From positions 372,001 to 436,000 of the forward strand of contig NZ_FCNV02000001.1 of NCBI RefSeq assembly GCF_001544615.1: a stretch of DNA of 64,000 nucleotides. The letters are read 5' to 3'. The notes under the pieces were generated by a model. It saw only the letters and a list, made by a program, of their open reading frames with translations, was not told the origin of the DNA and made no database searches. Within the stretch, counting starts at the first letter, position 1. Every line of letters begins with the position of its first letter. This document shows positions 17,895-26,305 of the stretch, piece by piece. The translations under genes were made by a program, and so were the position numbers. This DNA comes from Caballeronia concitans. Lineage in GTDB: Bacteria; Pseudomonadota; Gammaproteobacteria; Burkholderiales; Burkholderiaceae.

Positions 17895-19061
17895 TTAGCC
17901 GAGGAGCTTCAGAACTTGCTGGGGCATCGAGTTCGCTTGGGCCAGCACCGAAATACCAGCTTGTTGCAGCACTTGAGCCTTCGACAGGTTCGCGGTTTCC
18001 TGCGCGAAGTTCGCGTCGGTGATCTGCGATTGAGCGGACGAGAGGTTCGTCGACTGAGCCGTCTGCGTAGCGGCGACAGAGCTGAAGCGGTTCTGCACCG
18101 CACCGAGCGTTGCCTGGACGCTGTTCACCGTTTGCAATGCGTTATCGATCGACTCGATCGCCATCGAAGCGCCGTCAGTTGCCGTCAGGTCGATGGCCGA
18201 AACGGCCGGGACCGCACTGTTGTTCGCGATGCTGGCGGCTTGCGTGCTGTCGGCCGGCGGGACGCCGGCGTTGGCCGTCGCCGAAAGGCCCGTGATCTTG
18301 CCAGCAGTAATCGCGAAGACCTTCGTCGGATCAAAAGTTCCGGCCGGGGTGTCGGTCGTCAAGGCCAGCTTCTGGTTGTTCTGGTCCGTGTAGGAATAGC
18401 CGCCCTTACCGTCCGCGATCACGTTGATCGAGGTAATCGCGTGCGCGGTCGTCGTGTTGGCGGTATCGTCAGCGCCGGTGTTGTCGAGCGCCAGATTCGT
18501 CAGCGTGCCGAGCGTGGTGCCGGCTTGCGGGTTGCCACCGTTCGTACCCGAGTTCAGCTTGGCTGCCGACATGTTCTGGGTAAGGTCGACAGAGATCGAC
18601 TGACCGACATTCGCACCGATCTGGAAGGACTTCACGCCGGCCGAGCCGTCGAGCACGTTCGTGCCGTTGTAGGTCGTTTGCGAAGCGATACGGTTCACTT
18701 CAGCGATACGCTGCGTCACTTCCTTCTGCAGCGAGGCGCGGTCGCTCGACGACAGCGAGCCGCTCGAAGCCTGCACGGCCAACTGGCGGATACGCTGCAG
18801 GTTGTCCGAGATCTGCGACAGACCGCTCGATGCCGTCTGGGTCATCGACACGCCGTCGTTCGCGTTCGACACACCCTGGTTCAAGCCGTTGATCTGCGAG
18901 GTCATGCGCGATGCGATCGCTTGACCTGCTGCATCGTCAGCCGCGCTGTTGATGCGCTTGCCCGACGACAGGCGGGTGATGGCCGACGACAGTGCGCTTT
19001 GCGTGCCGTTGAGGTTTTGCTGGGCAACCAGCGAGTTGATATTGCTATTGATACCGATCAT
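17895..19061 (-). CDS. fliC: flagellin
   Basis: 388-residue filament subunit. The conserved D0/D1 ends are clear: MIGINSNINSLVAQQNLNGT at the start, RLSSGKRINSAADDAAGQAI near residue 32, and LAQANSMPQQVLKLL at the end. The middle (about residues 180-290) is the variable, surface-exposed domain. AGGAGAG lies 6 nt before the ATG. A sigma-28 promoter lies about 100 bp upstream (19161-19187). Confidence 0.98.
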   Translation of the reverse strand: MIGINSNINSLVAQQNLNGTQSALSSAITRLSSGKRINSAADDAAGQAIASRMTSQINGLNQGVSNANDGVSMTQTASSGLSQISDNLQRIRQLAVQASSGSLSSSDRASLQKEVTQRIAEVNRIASQTTYNGTNVLDGSAGVKSFQIGANVGQSISVDLTQNMSAAKLNSGTNGGNPQAGTTLGTLTNLALDNTGADDTANTTTAHAITSINVIADGKGGYSYTDQNNQKLALTTDTPAGTFDPTKVFAITAGKITGLSATANAGVPPADSTQAASIANNSAVPAVSAIDLTATDGASMAIESIDNALQTVNSVQATLGAVQNRFSSVAATQTAQSTNLSSAQSQITDANFAQETANLSKAQVLQQAGISVLAQANSMPQQVLKLLG

Positions 19062-19160
19062 TTGTTCTCTCCTGGGAGACTGTATCTGGCTTTGGCTAAT
19101 GGCACCGAGTGAGTTGCCTGGCGGTCCTGCGCTCGGTGATAGCCGGCCGCCTACTTGTGG

Positions 19161-19187
19161 TTATCGGGCCCCTCGAAAAAAACTTGA
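19161..19187 (-). promoter_or_regulatory. fliC: sigma-28 (FliA) promoter of fliC
   Basis: On the minus strand TCAAGTTT, an 11-nt spacer, then CCCGATAA matches the FliA consensus TAAAGTTT-N11-GCCGATAA at 14 of 16 positions with the exact spacing. It implies a 5' UTR of roughly 90 nt for fliC. Confidence 0.88.
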
Positions 19188-19306
19188 GGGCTCGCGCAAA
19201 CGATTCGTGTAACGAAACTCGAATGAATCCCGGGCCGCCTTGTCAGGCAAGGCCTCGCAATCACGCGTATGCTTTTTGATCCACCTCTCAGCCACACGGA
19301 GCACCC

Positions 19307-20257
19307 ATGCAAACCCGCAGCATCGGCACATCGGATCTCAAGGTCGCGCCGCTCGTCTTCGGCGGCAACGTCTTCGGCTGGACCGCCGACGAGCGCACGT
19401 CGTTCTCCATCCTCGACGCCTTCGTCGATCACGGCCTCAATTTCGTCGATACCGCCGACGTCTACTCCGCGTGGGTCGACGGGCATCAGGGCGGCGAATC
19501 CGAAGCGATCATCGGCAAGTGGTTCAAGGAAAGCGGCAAGCGCGACAAGATCGTGCTCGCCACGAAGGTCGGCATGCTCGGCTCGCGCGCGGGGCTGTCG
19601 GCGGCGAACATCGCGGCGGCCGTCGACGATTCGCTGCGGCGGCTCAAGACCGACTACATCGACGTCTACTTCTCGCATCTCGACGACGAGAAGACGCCGT
19701 TCGACGAGACGCTCGACGCGTATCAGAAGCTCATCAAGGCGGGGAAGGTGCGGGTGATCGGCGCGTCCAATTACAAGGGCGCGCGGCTGGAAGAAGCGCT
19801 GAAGGTCGCGAAGGATACGGGGCTACCGGCGTATCAGATTCTTCAGCCGGAGTACAACCTGTACGACCGCGAAGGCTACGAGACGGATCTGGAACCGGTC
19901 GTCGAGAAGCACAGGATTGCCGTGGTCACGTATTTCAGTCTCGCGAGCGGGTTTCTGTCGGGCAAGTACCGGTCGAAGGCGGACACGACGCAGGCGGCGC
20001 GCGGCTCGCGCGTGGAGAAGTATCTGAACGATCGCGGGCTCAATATCGTCGATGCGCTCGTCGAAGTCGCCACGCGCAACAGCACGACGCCCGCGACGGT
20101 CGCGCTGGCGTGGATCATCGCGCGGCCGAGCGTGACCGCGCCGATCGCGAGCGCAACTTCGGTGAAGCAACTGGAGAGTCTCGCGGCCGCGACACAGCTT
20201 CAGCTTTCCTCCGACGACATCAAAACCCTCGACGAAGCCAGCGCCTGGCAAAAATAA
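19307..20257 (+). CDS. aldo/keto reductase
   Basis: 316-residue NADPH-dependent oxidoreductase with a TIM barrel. The tetrad is visible: VDTADVYSAW (Asp and Tyr), LATKVG (Lys) and FSHLDDE (His). The C-terminal IASATSVKQLES segment is the cofactor-binding loop. It resembles the YajO/Tas branch acting on aldehydes or sugars. It lies divergent from fliC, 245 bp away, and appears to be a single-gene unit. Confidence 0.93.
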   Translation: MQTRSIGTSDLKVAPLVFGGNVFGWTADERTSFSILDAFVDHGLNFVDTADVYSAWVDGHQGGESEAIIGKWFKESGKRDKIVLATKVGMLGSRAGLSAANIAAAVDDSLRRLKTDYIDVYFSHLDDEKTPFDETLDAYQKLIKAGKVRVIGASNYKGARLEEALKVAKDTGLPAYQILQPEYNLYDREGYETDLEPVVEKHRIAVVTYFSLASGFLSGKYRSKADTTQAARGSRVEKYLNDRGLNIVDALVEVATRNSTTPATVALAWIIARPSVTAPIASATSVKQLESLAAATQLQLSSDDIKTLDEASAWQK

Positions 20258-20617
20258 ATCTGTTGCATCAAAGGCTTGGCGTGCTTCCAAGAGTTGGCAG
20301 GGGCGCGGTGTTCTGGTAACATCGCGCCCGAATCGAGAAATGTGCCCGATTTTTTTGCCTTCGCCGCTGAAAATGACAACGTCAACCAGCCGCGGCGAAC
20401 GGCTCAGAAATGCGCGTTCAGGAAACTCCCGCGAACACGCATGCCGCTCCCGCGGCCGAATCTCAACTCTCTCTTTTCCGGCCTCCGTGGCCGCTTTGCT
20501 CGTGTCCGCCGCGCCGCGCCTCGTTGTGCTGTGTCGTGTCCGGCGGACGATCGGAGTGCCGGCGCGCAGCGGATTTCCGTTGCGCACTTAGAAATACGTT
20601 TAGCAGACAGGATTTAC
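20258..20617. other. leader region of rpsU
   Basis: 360 bp between the aldo/keto reductase and rpsU. It holds a T7 run at about 20351-20357 following a weak dyad, which may end the reductase transcript, and must contain the rpsU promoter. No convincing extra gene is seen. Confidence 0.5.
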
Positions 20618-20830
20618 ATGACCACTATCGTCCTCAAAGAAAACGAGCCGTTCGACGTCGCCATTCGCCGCTTCCGTCGCACGATCGAAAAGAACGGCCT
20701 GATCGCGGAACTCCGCGAGCGCCAGTCCTACGAAAAGCCGACCACCGCACGCAAGCGCAAGAAGGCTGCGGCTGTTTCGCGTCTGCGCAAGCGTCTGCGT
20801 AGCCAGATGCTGCCGAAGAAGATGCACTAA
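20618..20830 (+). CDS. rpsU: 30S ribosomal protein S21
   Basis: 70-residue basic protein that binds the 30S platform near the anti-Shine-Dalgarno region. The start [20 protein letters not shown] and the Arg/Lys-rich tail [10 protein letters not shown] are typical of S21. The ATG at 20618 is chosen over upstream in-frame starts because it gives the exact family length. It is not in the usual rpsU-dnaG-rpoD arrangement; it has its own strong terminator and is flanked by unrelated genes. Confidence 0.97.
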   Translation: MTTIVLKENEPFDVAIRRFRRTIEKNGLIAELRERQSYEKPTTARKRKKAAAVSRLRKRLRSQMLPKKMH

Positions 20831-20870
20831 AGCGTCTTCTTCCGGGCTTGAATTTCTGCCCGGAAAGGCA

Positions 20871-20909
20871 AAACGGCGGTGCGACCCGTGAGGGCGCACC
20901 GCCGTTTTT
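20871..20909. terminator. bidirectional terminator after rpsU
   Basis: AAACGGCGGTGCG (20871-20883) pairs with CGCACCGCCGTTT (20895-20907), a 13-bp stem followed by TTTTT on the plus strand. It can also serve the convergent gene ending at 20941. Confidence 0.9.
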
Positions 20910-20940
20910 CATTGTGCGTCGAAAAGCTTCGTTCGACGCT

Positions 20941-21318
20941 TCAGACGAACGCGTGCCGTCTGCCCAGCGCTGCGAGCAAATGCGGCCACTCGTCGACGCT
21001 GGCGTCGTCGTGGACTTGCTCCAGTTCGATCAGCAGATCGATGACGTTAGGATCGTACGCATTCACATTCGACGCATACAGCGCACGCAGCAGCTTGCCG
21101 TCCTGCGCATGCCGATAGTACGAAATGCCGACGCCTTCGAGATCCGTCTCGTAGACGTCGTCCCTCACGAGCGATCCGATCGCGCATTTTCGGCCATGCG
21201 CGCTACGCAGCCGGCACGAGCCGTTGTCGTCCTCGGACACCGCGCGCTGCGCCAGCAAATGTTCGCGGACGCGTTCGTAGATGTCCTTCGGGCTCAACAT
21301 TCTGCTAGGGCTCAACAT
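20941..21318 (-). CDS. protein of unknown function, tandem paralogue 1
   Basis: Up to 125 residues, cytosolic, no signal peptide. I do not recognise a function. It shares a pattern with the gene just upstream: IYERVREHLLAQ, then KCAIGSLV, LEGVGISY, NAYDPNVIDLLIELEQVHDD and a W near the end. I recall small proteins with C-x-x-G-x2-CA(I/V)G...D..Y...EG...L..LQ.(I/V)HD in other bacteria and phages, also of unknown role. Two starts are possible (21318 and 21300) because ATGTTGAGCCC is repeated; neither has a good RBS. It is 15 bp from the upstream paralogue, so co-transcribed. Confidence 0.7.
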   Translation of the reverse strand: MLSPSRMLSPKDIYERVREHLLAQRAVSEDDNGSCRLRSAHGRKCAIGSLVRDDVYETDLEGVGISYYRHAQDGKLLRALYASNVNAYDPNVIDLLIELEQVHDDASVDEWPHLLAALGRRHAFV

Positions 21319-21333
21319 ACGGCACCCGTAGGC

Positions 21334-21759
21334 TTACGCAGCCGTTTTCAGAAGCTCGGCCGAGAGGCCGAATTGCCGTGCGATCGAAGTCAGGCGTTCG
21401 CGCCATTCCCATTTGCCGAAGACGTCGTGAACGTTCTGCAGGCAGGACAGCAGCTCGACGGTGTTGGGATCGAACACGTTGATGCGCGCGCGCAGCAGGG
21501 CGCGCTTGAGCGCCACGACGCCGACATCCATGTACGCCGGCACCGCTTCGGGCGGCTTGGCGATATAGCGGATGGGCACGCCTTCCATCGCCGTGACATA
21601 GTCGCGCGGCTTGATGTAGCTGCCGACCGGGCAGCCGCCGCAGTATCCGCGATAAGCGCCGCCGCCCTGGGGCAGCAAAGCGGCTTGCCCCTGCGCGAAA
21701 AGATGCTGTACCGCGTTATCGAAAATCTCCTGATGCGTCAGGAAGTTCAAGCTTTTCAT
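21334..21759 (-). CDS. protein of unknown function, tandem paralogue 2
   Basis: 141 residues from the ATG at 21759, chosen because GGGGAGAAAGATC gives an excellent RBS. The open frame continues 60 codons upstream to a TTG at 21939 with no RBS. It aligns along its length with the next gene: IFDNAVQHLFAQ, GGCPVGSYI, MEGVPIRYI, NVFDPNTVELLSCLQNVHDV and a following W. The CxGGC cluster (YCGGCPVG) could bind a metal, but the paralogue keeps only part of it. No function can be assigned. Confidence 0.72.
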   Translation of the reverse strand: MKSLNFLTHQEIFDNAVQHLFAQGQAALLPQGGGAYRGYCGGCPVGSYIKPRDYVTAMEGVPIRYIAKPPEAVPAYMDVGVVALKRALLRARINVFDPNTVELLSCLQNVHDVFGKWEWRERLTSIARQFGLSAELLKTAA

Positions 21760-22198
21760 GATCTTTCTCCCCTGCGCCCCTGCGCAGCGGCCATGCGTTG
21801 AATTTCGAGCAACCTGCACCTGCGGCGTACGGGCGGCGCATTCGCCGTCCGCCAATGCTTCGAGCACGATGGTTTTCCCGGCCTTGGACACCGCGACAAC
21901 TTCGGGCGTCCTGTACTCGCGGCGGATCTCTCCACTCAATGAACGATCCGCACACCGTCAGTTATAACGGCTCGGCTCGGTAAAAAGGTGCGGCAGCGCA
22001 CGCGAAGACGCCATTTTTACACGACACGCACGATCGTGCAGCGCCGCAAAGACACCCATTGCGCTTGACCGCGCGCGGTTTTCGCCTTGCTTCACTGCAA
22101 TAAAGTGCCTTCTATCAGGATTTTCCCTAAGTAACGCTGTTTCGCGCTCTGAACGTTGCCAAAAAGCAAAAATCTTCCGCTTCGGTTTCAGCTCAGTG
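21760..22198. other. intergenic region upstream of the paralogue pair
   Basis: 439 bp between tag (ends 22199) and the paralogue pair, both on the minus strand. The part next to the pair includes an in-frame 60-codon extension of paralogue 2 (to 21939) with moderate coding bias. The part near 22080-22198 is lower in GC and probably holds the promoter. No RNA gene or terminator is recognised. Confidence 0.45.
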
Positions 22199-22798
22199 CT
22201 AGGCCTTCGCCGCCGTTTTCCGCTTGGTCTTTGGCTTCGCGCGCGACAGGCAGTCGGCCGCATGATCGTTGACCAGTCCGGTCGCCTGCATGAAGGCGTA
22301 GCAGATGGTCGTGCCGACGAACTTGCAGCCGTACGTTTTCAGCGCGCGGCTCATGGCGTCGGATTCGGGCGTCGATGCCGGCGTGGGATGGCTCGCGTCG
22401 CGCGGGGTATCGATCGGCTTCCCGCCGACGAACGACCACACGAAGTCCGCGAACGAGCCGTGCTCGGCCTGGATGCGCTGGACGGCGCGTGCGTTGAGGA
22501 CTGCGGACTGAATCTTCGCGCGGTTGCGCACGACTCGCGCGTCGCCGACGATCCGCTCCATGTCGGCCTCGGTGAAGCGCGCGACCTTGTCGATTTCGAA
22601 GCCCGCGAACAATGTGCGATAACCCTCGCGCTTGTTCAGGATGGTCGACCACGAAAGGCCCGCCTGCGCGCCTTCGAGCACGAGCATTTCGAACAGATGG
22701 CGGTCGTCGCGCGAGGGCACGCCCCATTCGGTGTCGTGGTAATGCGCCATGGCTTCGGTGGTGGCCCAGGCGCAGCGGGTCGGTGCGGTGTCGGTCAT
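22199..22798 (-). CDS. tag: DNA-3-methyladenine glycosylase I
   Basis: 199-residue base-excision repair enzyme that removes 3-methyladenine. The start MTDTAPTRCAWA with AGGATTCCCA before the ATG is chosen over the upstream frame start. Family landmarks are the zinc Cys near residue 9 in RCAW, YHDTEWGVPS, FEMLVLEGAQAGLSW, and NDHAADCLSR near the C-terminus, which carries the His and Cys zinc ligands. It has a basic, Lys-rich tail. It is a single-gene unit. Confidence 0.95.
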   Translation of the reverse strand: MTDTAPTRCAWATTEAMAHYHDTEWGVPSRDDRHLFEMLVLEGAQAGLSWSTILNKREGYRTLFAGFEIDKVARFTEADMERIVGDARVVRNRAKIQSAVLNARAVQRIQAEHGSFADFVWSFVGGKPIDTPRDASHPTPASTPESDAMSRALKTYGCKFVGTTICYAFMQATGLVNDHAADCLSRAKPKTKRKTAAKA

Positions 22799-22907
22799 TG
22801 GGAATCCTCGTTTTTTTGATCGCGTCAGCATAGCCGAACGGCGATGCCGCGCCACTCTGCCATTCGGCTAATTGGCGCGCCGCGCCCGCGCCGTTATGCT
22901 TGCGGCC

Positions 22908-23825
22908 ATGACTACACTTTCGCACACGGAATTCAACGGCTTCCTGCTTGGCGTCGATGGCGGCGGAAGCGGCACGCGCGTCGTTCTCGCGGACGCACAG
23001 GGCGTCGAACTCGCGCGGGCGAGCGGCGGGCCGTCGGGACTCGGGCTGGGCGTCGAGCGGGCGTGGCGGTCCATCGAATACGCCTGTCGGCGCGCGTTCG
23101 ATGCCGCCGCGCTTCCTTTCGACTGGCGCGCCTGCTCGCTCGGCTGCGGCCTGGCGGGCGTGAACAACGCGGACTGGCTCACGGCATTTCTCGGCGCGGC
23201 GCCGCCGGTACACGCGCTCAGCGTCGAGAGCGACGCGTACACCACGGTCATCGGCGCGCACGCGGGCGAGGCGGGCGTGGTCGTCGCGCTGGGGACGGGC
23301 AGCATCGCGGCATCGCTCGACCGGGAAGGCGTGTGCCGCATCGCCGGCGGATACGGCTTTCCGAGCGGCGACGAAGCCAGCGGTGCGTGGCTCGGCCTGC
23401 GCGCGGTGGTGCATCTGCAACGCGTGCTCGACGGCCGCGCACCCGCCGACGACTGGTCGCGCGCGCTGCTCGCGCTCACCGGCGCGACGGATCGCGACAG
23501 CCTCGTCGTGTGGCTCTGCGCGTCGAACCAGACGGCCTACGCAACGCTCGCGCCGAGCGTCTTCGAGCACCGCGAGCATCCTTTCGCGGCGCAATTGCTG
23601 AACGAAGCGGGGCGGGAAATAGAGCGGCTCGTCGCCGCGCTCGACCCGGCGGGCGCGCTGCCGGTTGCGCTCTGCGGGGGGCTTGCTGCGCCTTACGAAC
23701 CGTTCGTGCGGATGCCGCTGCGCGAGCGCCTTCGCGAACCACGCGCCGATTCCGCGACGGGCGCGCTGGAACTGGCGCGGCGGGCATCTTCATCGGCGGG
23801 CGCGGCGGCGCGCGGTCCGCAATGA
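22908..23825 (+). CDS. BadF/BadG/BcrA-type ATPase (N-acetylglucosamine kinase-like)
   Basis: 305 residues from the ATG at 22908. The actin-like ATPase fold is shown by GVDGGGSGTRVVLAD (phosphate 1), GCGLAGVN, ALGTGSIAAS (phosphate 2) and AGGYGFPSGDEASGAWLG, which is the sugar-kinase-like signature of this family, and CGGLA (adenosine motif). A sugar such as glucosamine or N-acetylglucosamine is the likely substrate. No transport or nag genes are near, so the pathway cannot be assigned. The HAD phosphatase follows 45 bp later on the same strand and might share the transcript. Confidence 0.85.
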   Translation: MTTLSHTEFNGFLLGVDGGGSGTRVVLADAQGVELARASGGPSGLGLGVERAWRSIEYACRRAFDAAALPFDWRACSLGCGLAGVNNADWLTAFLGAAPPVHALSVESDAYTTVIGAHAGEAGVVVALGTGSIAASLDREGVCRIAGGYGFPSGDEASGAWLGLRAVVHLQRVLDGRAPADDWSRALLALTGATDRDSLVVWLCASNQTAYATLAPSVFEHREHPFAAQLLNEAGREIERLVAALDPAGALPVALCGGLAAPYEPFVRMPLRERLREPRADSATGALELARRASSSAGAAARGPQ

Positions 23826-23870
23826 AGCCGCGATAAAATAGCGGGCTTCGCGCGCTCACACAGGGCAGTC

Positions 23871-24698
23871 ATGTATTCGGTCATCGCAACTGATCTCGAC
23901 GGTACGCTTCTCAACAGCGACCACCAGCTCGACCCCTTCACCGCCGACACGCTGCGTACGCTCGATTCGCGCGGCGTGCCGGTCATCATCGCGACGGGGC
24001 GGCATTATCGCGACGTCGCGGGCATACGCGACCTGCTCGGCGTCGACGCGTACCTGATCACGTCGAACGGCGCGCGCGTGCATGCGCCCGGCGACGAACG
24101 CATCTATTCGCGCGATCTCGCGCCCGCCGCCGTGCGTCGTCTGGTGCAGCCTGATCTCGCGGGCGCGCACGGGCGCGTGATCGTCAACCTGTTCGCCGAC
24201 GACGCCTGGCTCATCGACCGTCACGCGCCCGAGCTGCTCGTGTTCCATCAGGATTCCGGCTTCAAGTACGAAGTGATGGACCTGCGCGAGCATGACGGCG
24301 AGAACATCGCAAAGGTGCTGTACATCGGCGAGCCGGCGGACCTGAAGCACACCGCCGCGAATCTGGAGCGCGAATTCGGCGATTCGCTGTACGTCACGTA
24401 CTCGCTGCCGGACTGTCTGGAAGTGATGACGTCGGATGTTTCGAAGGGCCGCGCGCTGCGCTACGTGCTGGAGCGGCTGGATGTGGACCCGGCGCAGTGC
24501 GTCGCGTTCGGCGACAACATGAACGACATCGATCTGCTGGAAACGGCCGGGCATCCGTTCATGATGAACAACGCGAATCCGGACCTCATGACGCGGCTGC
24601 CGCACGTGCCGCGCATCGGCAATAACTTCGAAGCGGGCGTCGCGCATCAGTTGCGCAAGCTGTTCGATATCCGCGACGAGATCGCCTCGCCGCGGTAG
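23871..24698 (+). CDS. Cof-type HAD-IIB phosphatase
   Basis: 275-residue cytosolic hydrolase of the haloacid dehalogenase superfamily. Motif I DLDGTLLNS has the nucleophile D8, ATGRHYRDV gives motif II, K in SKGRALRYVLE gives motif III, and FGDNMNDIDLLE gives motif IV. The large C2B cap inserted between motifs is typical of YidA/YbiV proteins that dephosphorylate sugar phosphates. The proximity of a sugar-kinase-like gene suggests related substrates, but this is inference. Confidence 0.93.
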   Translation: MYSVIATDLDGTLLNSDHQLDPFTADTLRTLDSRGVPVIIATGRHYRDVAGIRDLLGVDAYLITSNGARVHAPGDERIYSRDLAPAAVRRLVQPDLAGAHGRVIVNLFADDAWLIDRHAPELLVFHQDSGFKYEVMDLREHDGENIAKVLYIGEPADLKHTAANLEREFGDSLYVTYSLPDCLEVMTSDVSKGRALRYVLERLDVDPAQCVAFGDNMNDIDLLETAGHPFMMNNANPDLMTRLPHVPRIGNNFEAGVAHQLRKLFDIRDEIASPR

Positions 24699-24706
24699 TT
24701 CGTCAC

Positions 24707-24730
24707 GAAGCGGCCGGGGCCGGCCGCTTC
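24707..24730. terminator. hairpin between convergent genes
   Basis: GAAGCGGCCGG / CCGGCCGCTTC, an almost uninterrupted GC-rich palindrome 9 bp after the HAD stop and about 20 bp from the end of the convergent gene. There is no T-run; it may protect both mRNA ends. Confidence 0.5.
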
Positions 24731-24748
24731 ACCTCGACTGAAGCGCGC

Positions 24749-25033
24749 TCAACCGCGATGGCCCCAGTTGTTCCCCCGGCCATGATCCCAGCCAGCGTGA
24801 TTCCAGCGCCCGTCGTCGTGGCGGTAATCACCGCGCCAGCGCGGTTCCTCGTGACGCCAGACCGGCGAGCGATACATCGGCGCAGCGGGCCGCACGTACA
24901 CGGGCGCGGGAGCCGCATAGACCGGCGAGCCGAGCGAAACGCCGACGCGAAGATCGGTATGAGCCTGAGCCGCTCCGACCGCGCCGATGACAAGACCGGT
25001 TGCAACGAGCATTTGGGTGGCGATGCGCTTCAT
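24749..25033 (-). CDS. small exported PXPV-type protein of unknown function
   Basis: 94 residues from the ATG at 25033, with AGGAG 6 nt upstream. A signal peptide covers residues 1-23 (MLVATGLVIGAVGAAQA, cleavage after AQA). The mature protein has Pro/Val repeats (YAAPAPVYVRPAAPMY) as in PXPV-repeat proteins, then a Trp/His/Arg/Gly-rich tail (WRHEEPRW, RGNNWGHRG). Such proteins are common in Burkholderiaceae without a known role. It is a single gene. Confidence 0.75.
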   Translation of the reverse strand: MKRIATQMLVATGLVIGAVGAAQAHTDLRVGVSLGSPVYAAPAPVYVRPAAPMYRSPVWRHEEPRWRGDYRHDDGRWNHAGWDHGRGNNWGHRG

Positions 25034-25346
25034 TGTGTTTCTCCTGGAAGGCGACGTCGTGTGTCGCATGAGTCCAATGTAAGCGCCCGCTGTCTTACAC
25101 GCTTCGACGACTTGTTACTGTGTGCAAGCCGCGCGTAAGGGCGATGCCGCTGGCCGCTAAGCCGCGAAAGCCTTATGCGGCGGGGCTTTGCCGATGACAG
25201 CCGACCGGCGCGACGAAAATAATAAGCAGGCTGCGTAATCGCGCATTACATCTGTCGCGTGCTTTTAATACGCCGTGCGCAATCGGGCGCCGAAAAAGCA
25301 AAACGGGCGCACGAGGCGCCCGTTTTTGTCGACGGCGTGCAGCGGT
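25034..25346. other. intergenic region between aqpZ and the PXPV gene
   Basis: 313 bp. It holds the promoter side of the PXPV gene (minus strand) and, at its right end, the aqpZ terminator (25301-25325). The centre (25210-25290) is AT-richer. No gene is seen. Confidence 0.5.
25301..25325 (-). terminator. terminator of aqpZ
   Basis: AAACGGGCGC / GCGCCCGTTT 10-bp stem with a 5-nt loop. On the minus strand it is followed by TTTTGCTTTTT; on the plus strand by TT. It begins 22 bp past the aqpZ stop. Confidence 0.88.
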
Positions 25347-26075
25347 TTATCGCGTGACGGCGCCGACTCCGCGCGTTTGAGACTCGGAAGTCAGCAGCGG
25401 ATACAGCGCGCCCGCGATGATCGCGCCCACGATCGGCGCAATCCAGAACAGCCACAGCTGATCCAGCGCCCAACCGCCCACGAAGAACGCCTGGCTCGTC
25501 GAGCGCGCCGGGTTCACCGACGTGTTGGTGACCGGAATCGAGATCAGGTGGATCAGCGTCAGGCACAGGCCGATGGCGATCGGCGCAAAGCCCTTCGGCG
25601 CGCGGTCGTCGGTGGCGCCGAGGATCACGAACAGGAAGAAGAACGTCATCACGACTTCGCAGACGAGCGCGGCGAACATCGTGTATTGACCCGGCGAATG
25701 GTCGCCGAAGCCGTTGGCTGCAAAGCCGCTCGCGACGAGATCGAAGCCCGGCGCGCCGGCCGCGATCAGCTTCAGCACGAATGCGCCGAGCGTCGCGCCG
25801 ATCACCTGCGCGACGATGTACGGCGCGAGATCGCGCACGGGAAAGCGTCCCGCGACCGCGAGGCCGATGCTCACCGCCGGGTTCAGATGGCAGCCGGAGA
25901 CGTGGCCGATGGCGTAGGCCATGGTGAGCACGGTGAGGCCGAAGGCGATCGAAACGCCCACCAGCCCGATGCCGACGTGAGGAAAGGCTGCTGCCAGAAC
26001 GGCGCTTCCGCAACCGCCCAGCACCAGCCAGAAAGTACCGAAAATTTCAGCGCCGAGACGCTTCGACAATTGCAT
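25347..26075 (-). CDS. aqpZ: aquaporin Z
   Basis: 242-residue inner-membrane water channel with six membrane helices and two half-helices. The NPA motifs are GCHLNPAVS (NPA at 65-67) and [10 protein letters not shown]; the arginine after the second NPA is the selectivity-filter residue, and SIAFG holds the filter phenylalanine. This matches AqpZ (water) rather than GlpF (glycerol), whose second motif is followed by DFGP-type sequence. It has its own terminator and appears to be a single-gene unit. Confidence 0.96.
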   Translation of the reverse strand: MQLSKRLGAEIFGTFWLVLGGCGSAVLAAAFPHVGIGLVGVSIAFGLTVLTMAYAIGHVSGCHLNPAVSIGLAVAGRFPVRDLAPYIVAQVIGATLGAFVLKLIAAGAPGFDLVASGFAANGFGDHSPGQYTMFAALVCEVVMTFFFLFVILGATDDRAPKGFAPIAIGLCLTLIHLISIPVTNTSVNPARSTSQAFFVGGWALDQLWLFWIAPIVGAIIAGALYPLLTSESQTRGVGAVTR

Positions 26076-26256
26076 GATCCTGCCTCGTGAAAAGATGAAC
26101 GACCATTGATTTGACGCAAGAAACTTGAGCGTTTCCGCGCAGCGCAGTTTAAGCGCGGCTCATTAGGTGAACTGTCAAAATTGGTCGATGGTCGCGCGTT
26201 TCACGGGCGGCGCAGGAAGGTTCGGATTTGTCTGTGTCGGCTGTCCGGAAAAGAAA

Positions 26257-26280
26257 AATGCCGCCTGATGAGGCGGCATT
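26257..26280 (-). terminator. terminator of the glycosyltransferase
   Basis: AATGCCGCC / GGCGGCATT 9-bp stem with a 6-nt loop. On the minus strand it is followed by TTTCTTTT. It begins 26 bp past the stop codon. Confidence 0.88.
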
Positions 26281-26305
26281 TCGGGGGCAAAGCAGGGCGA
26301 AGCGC

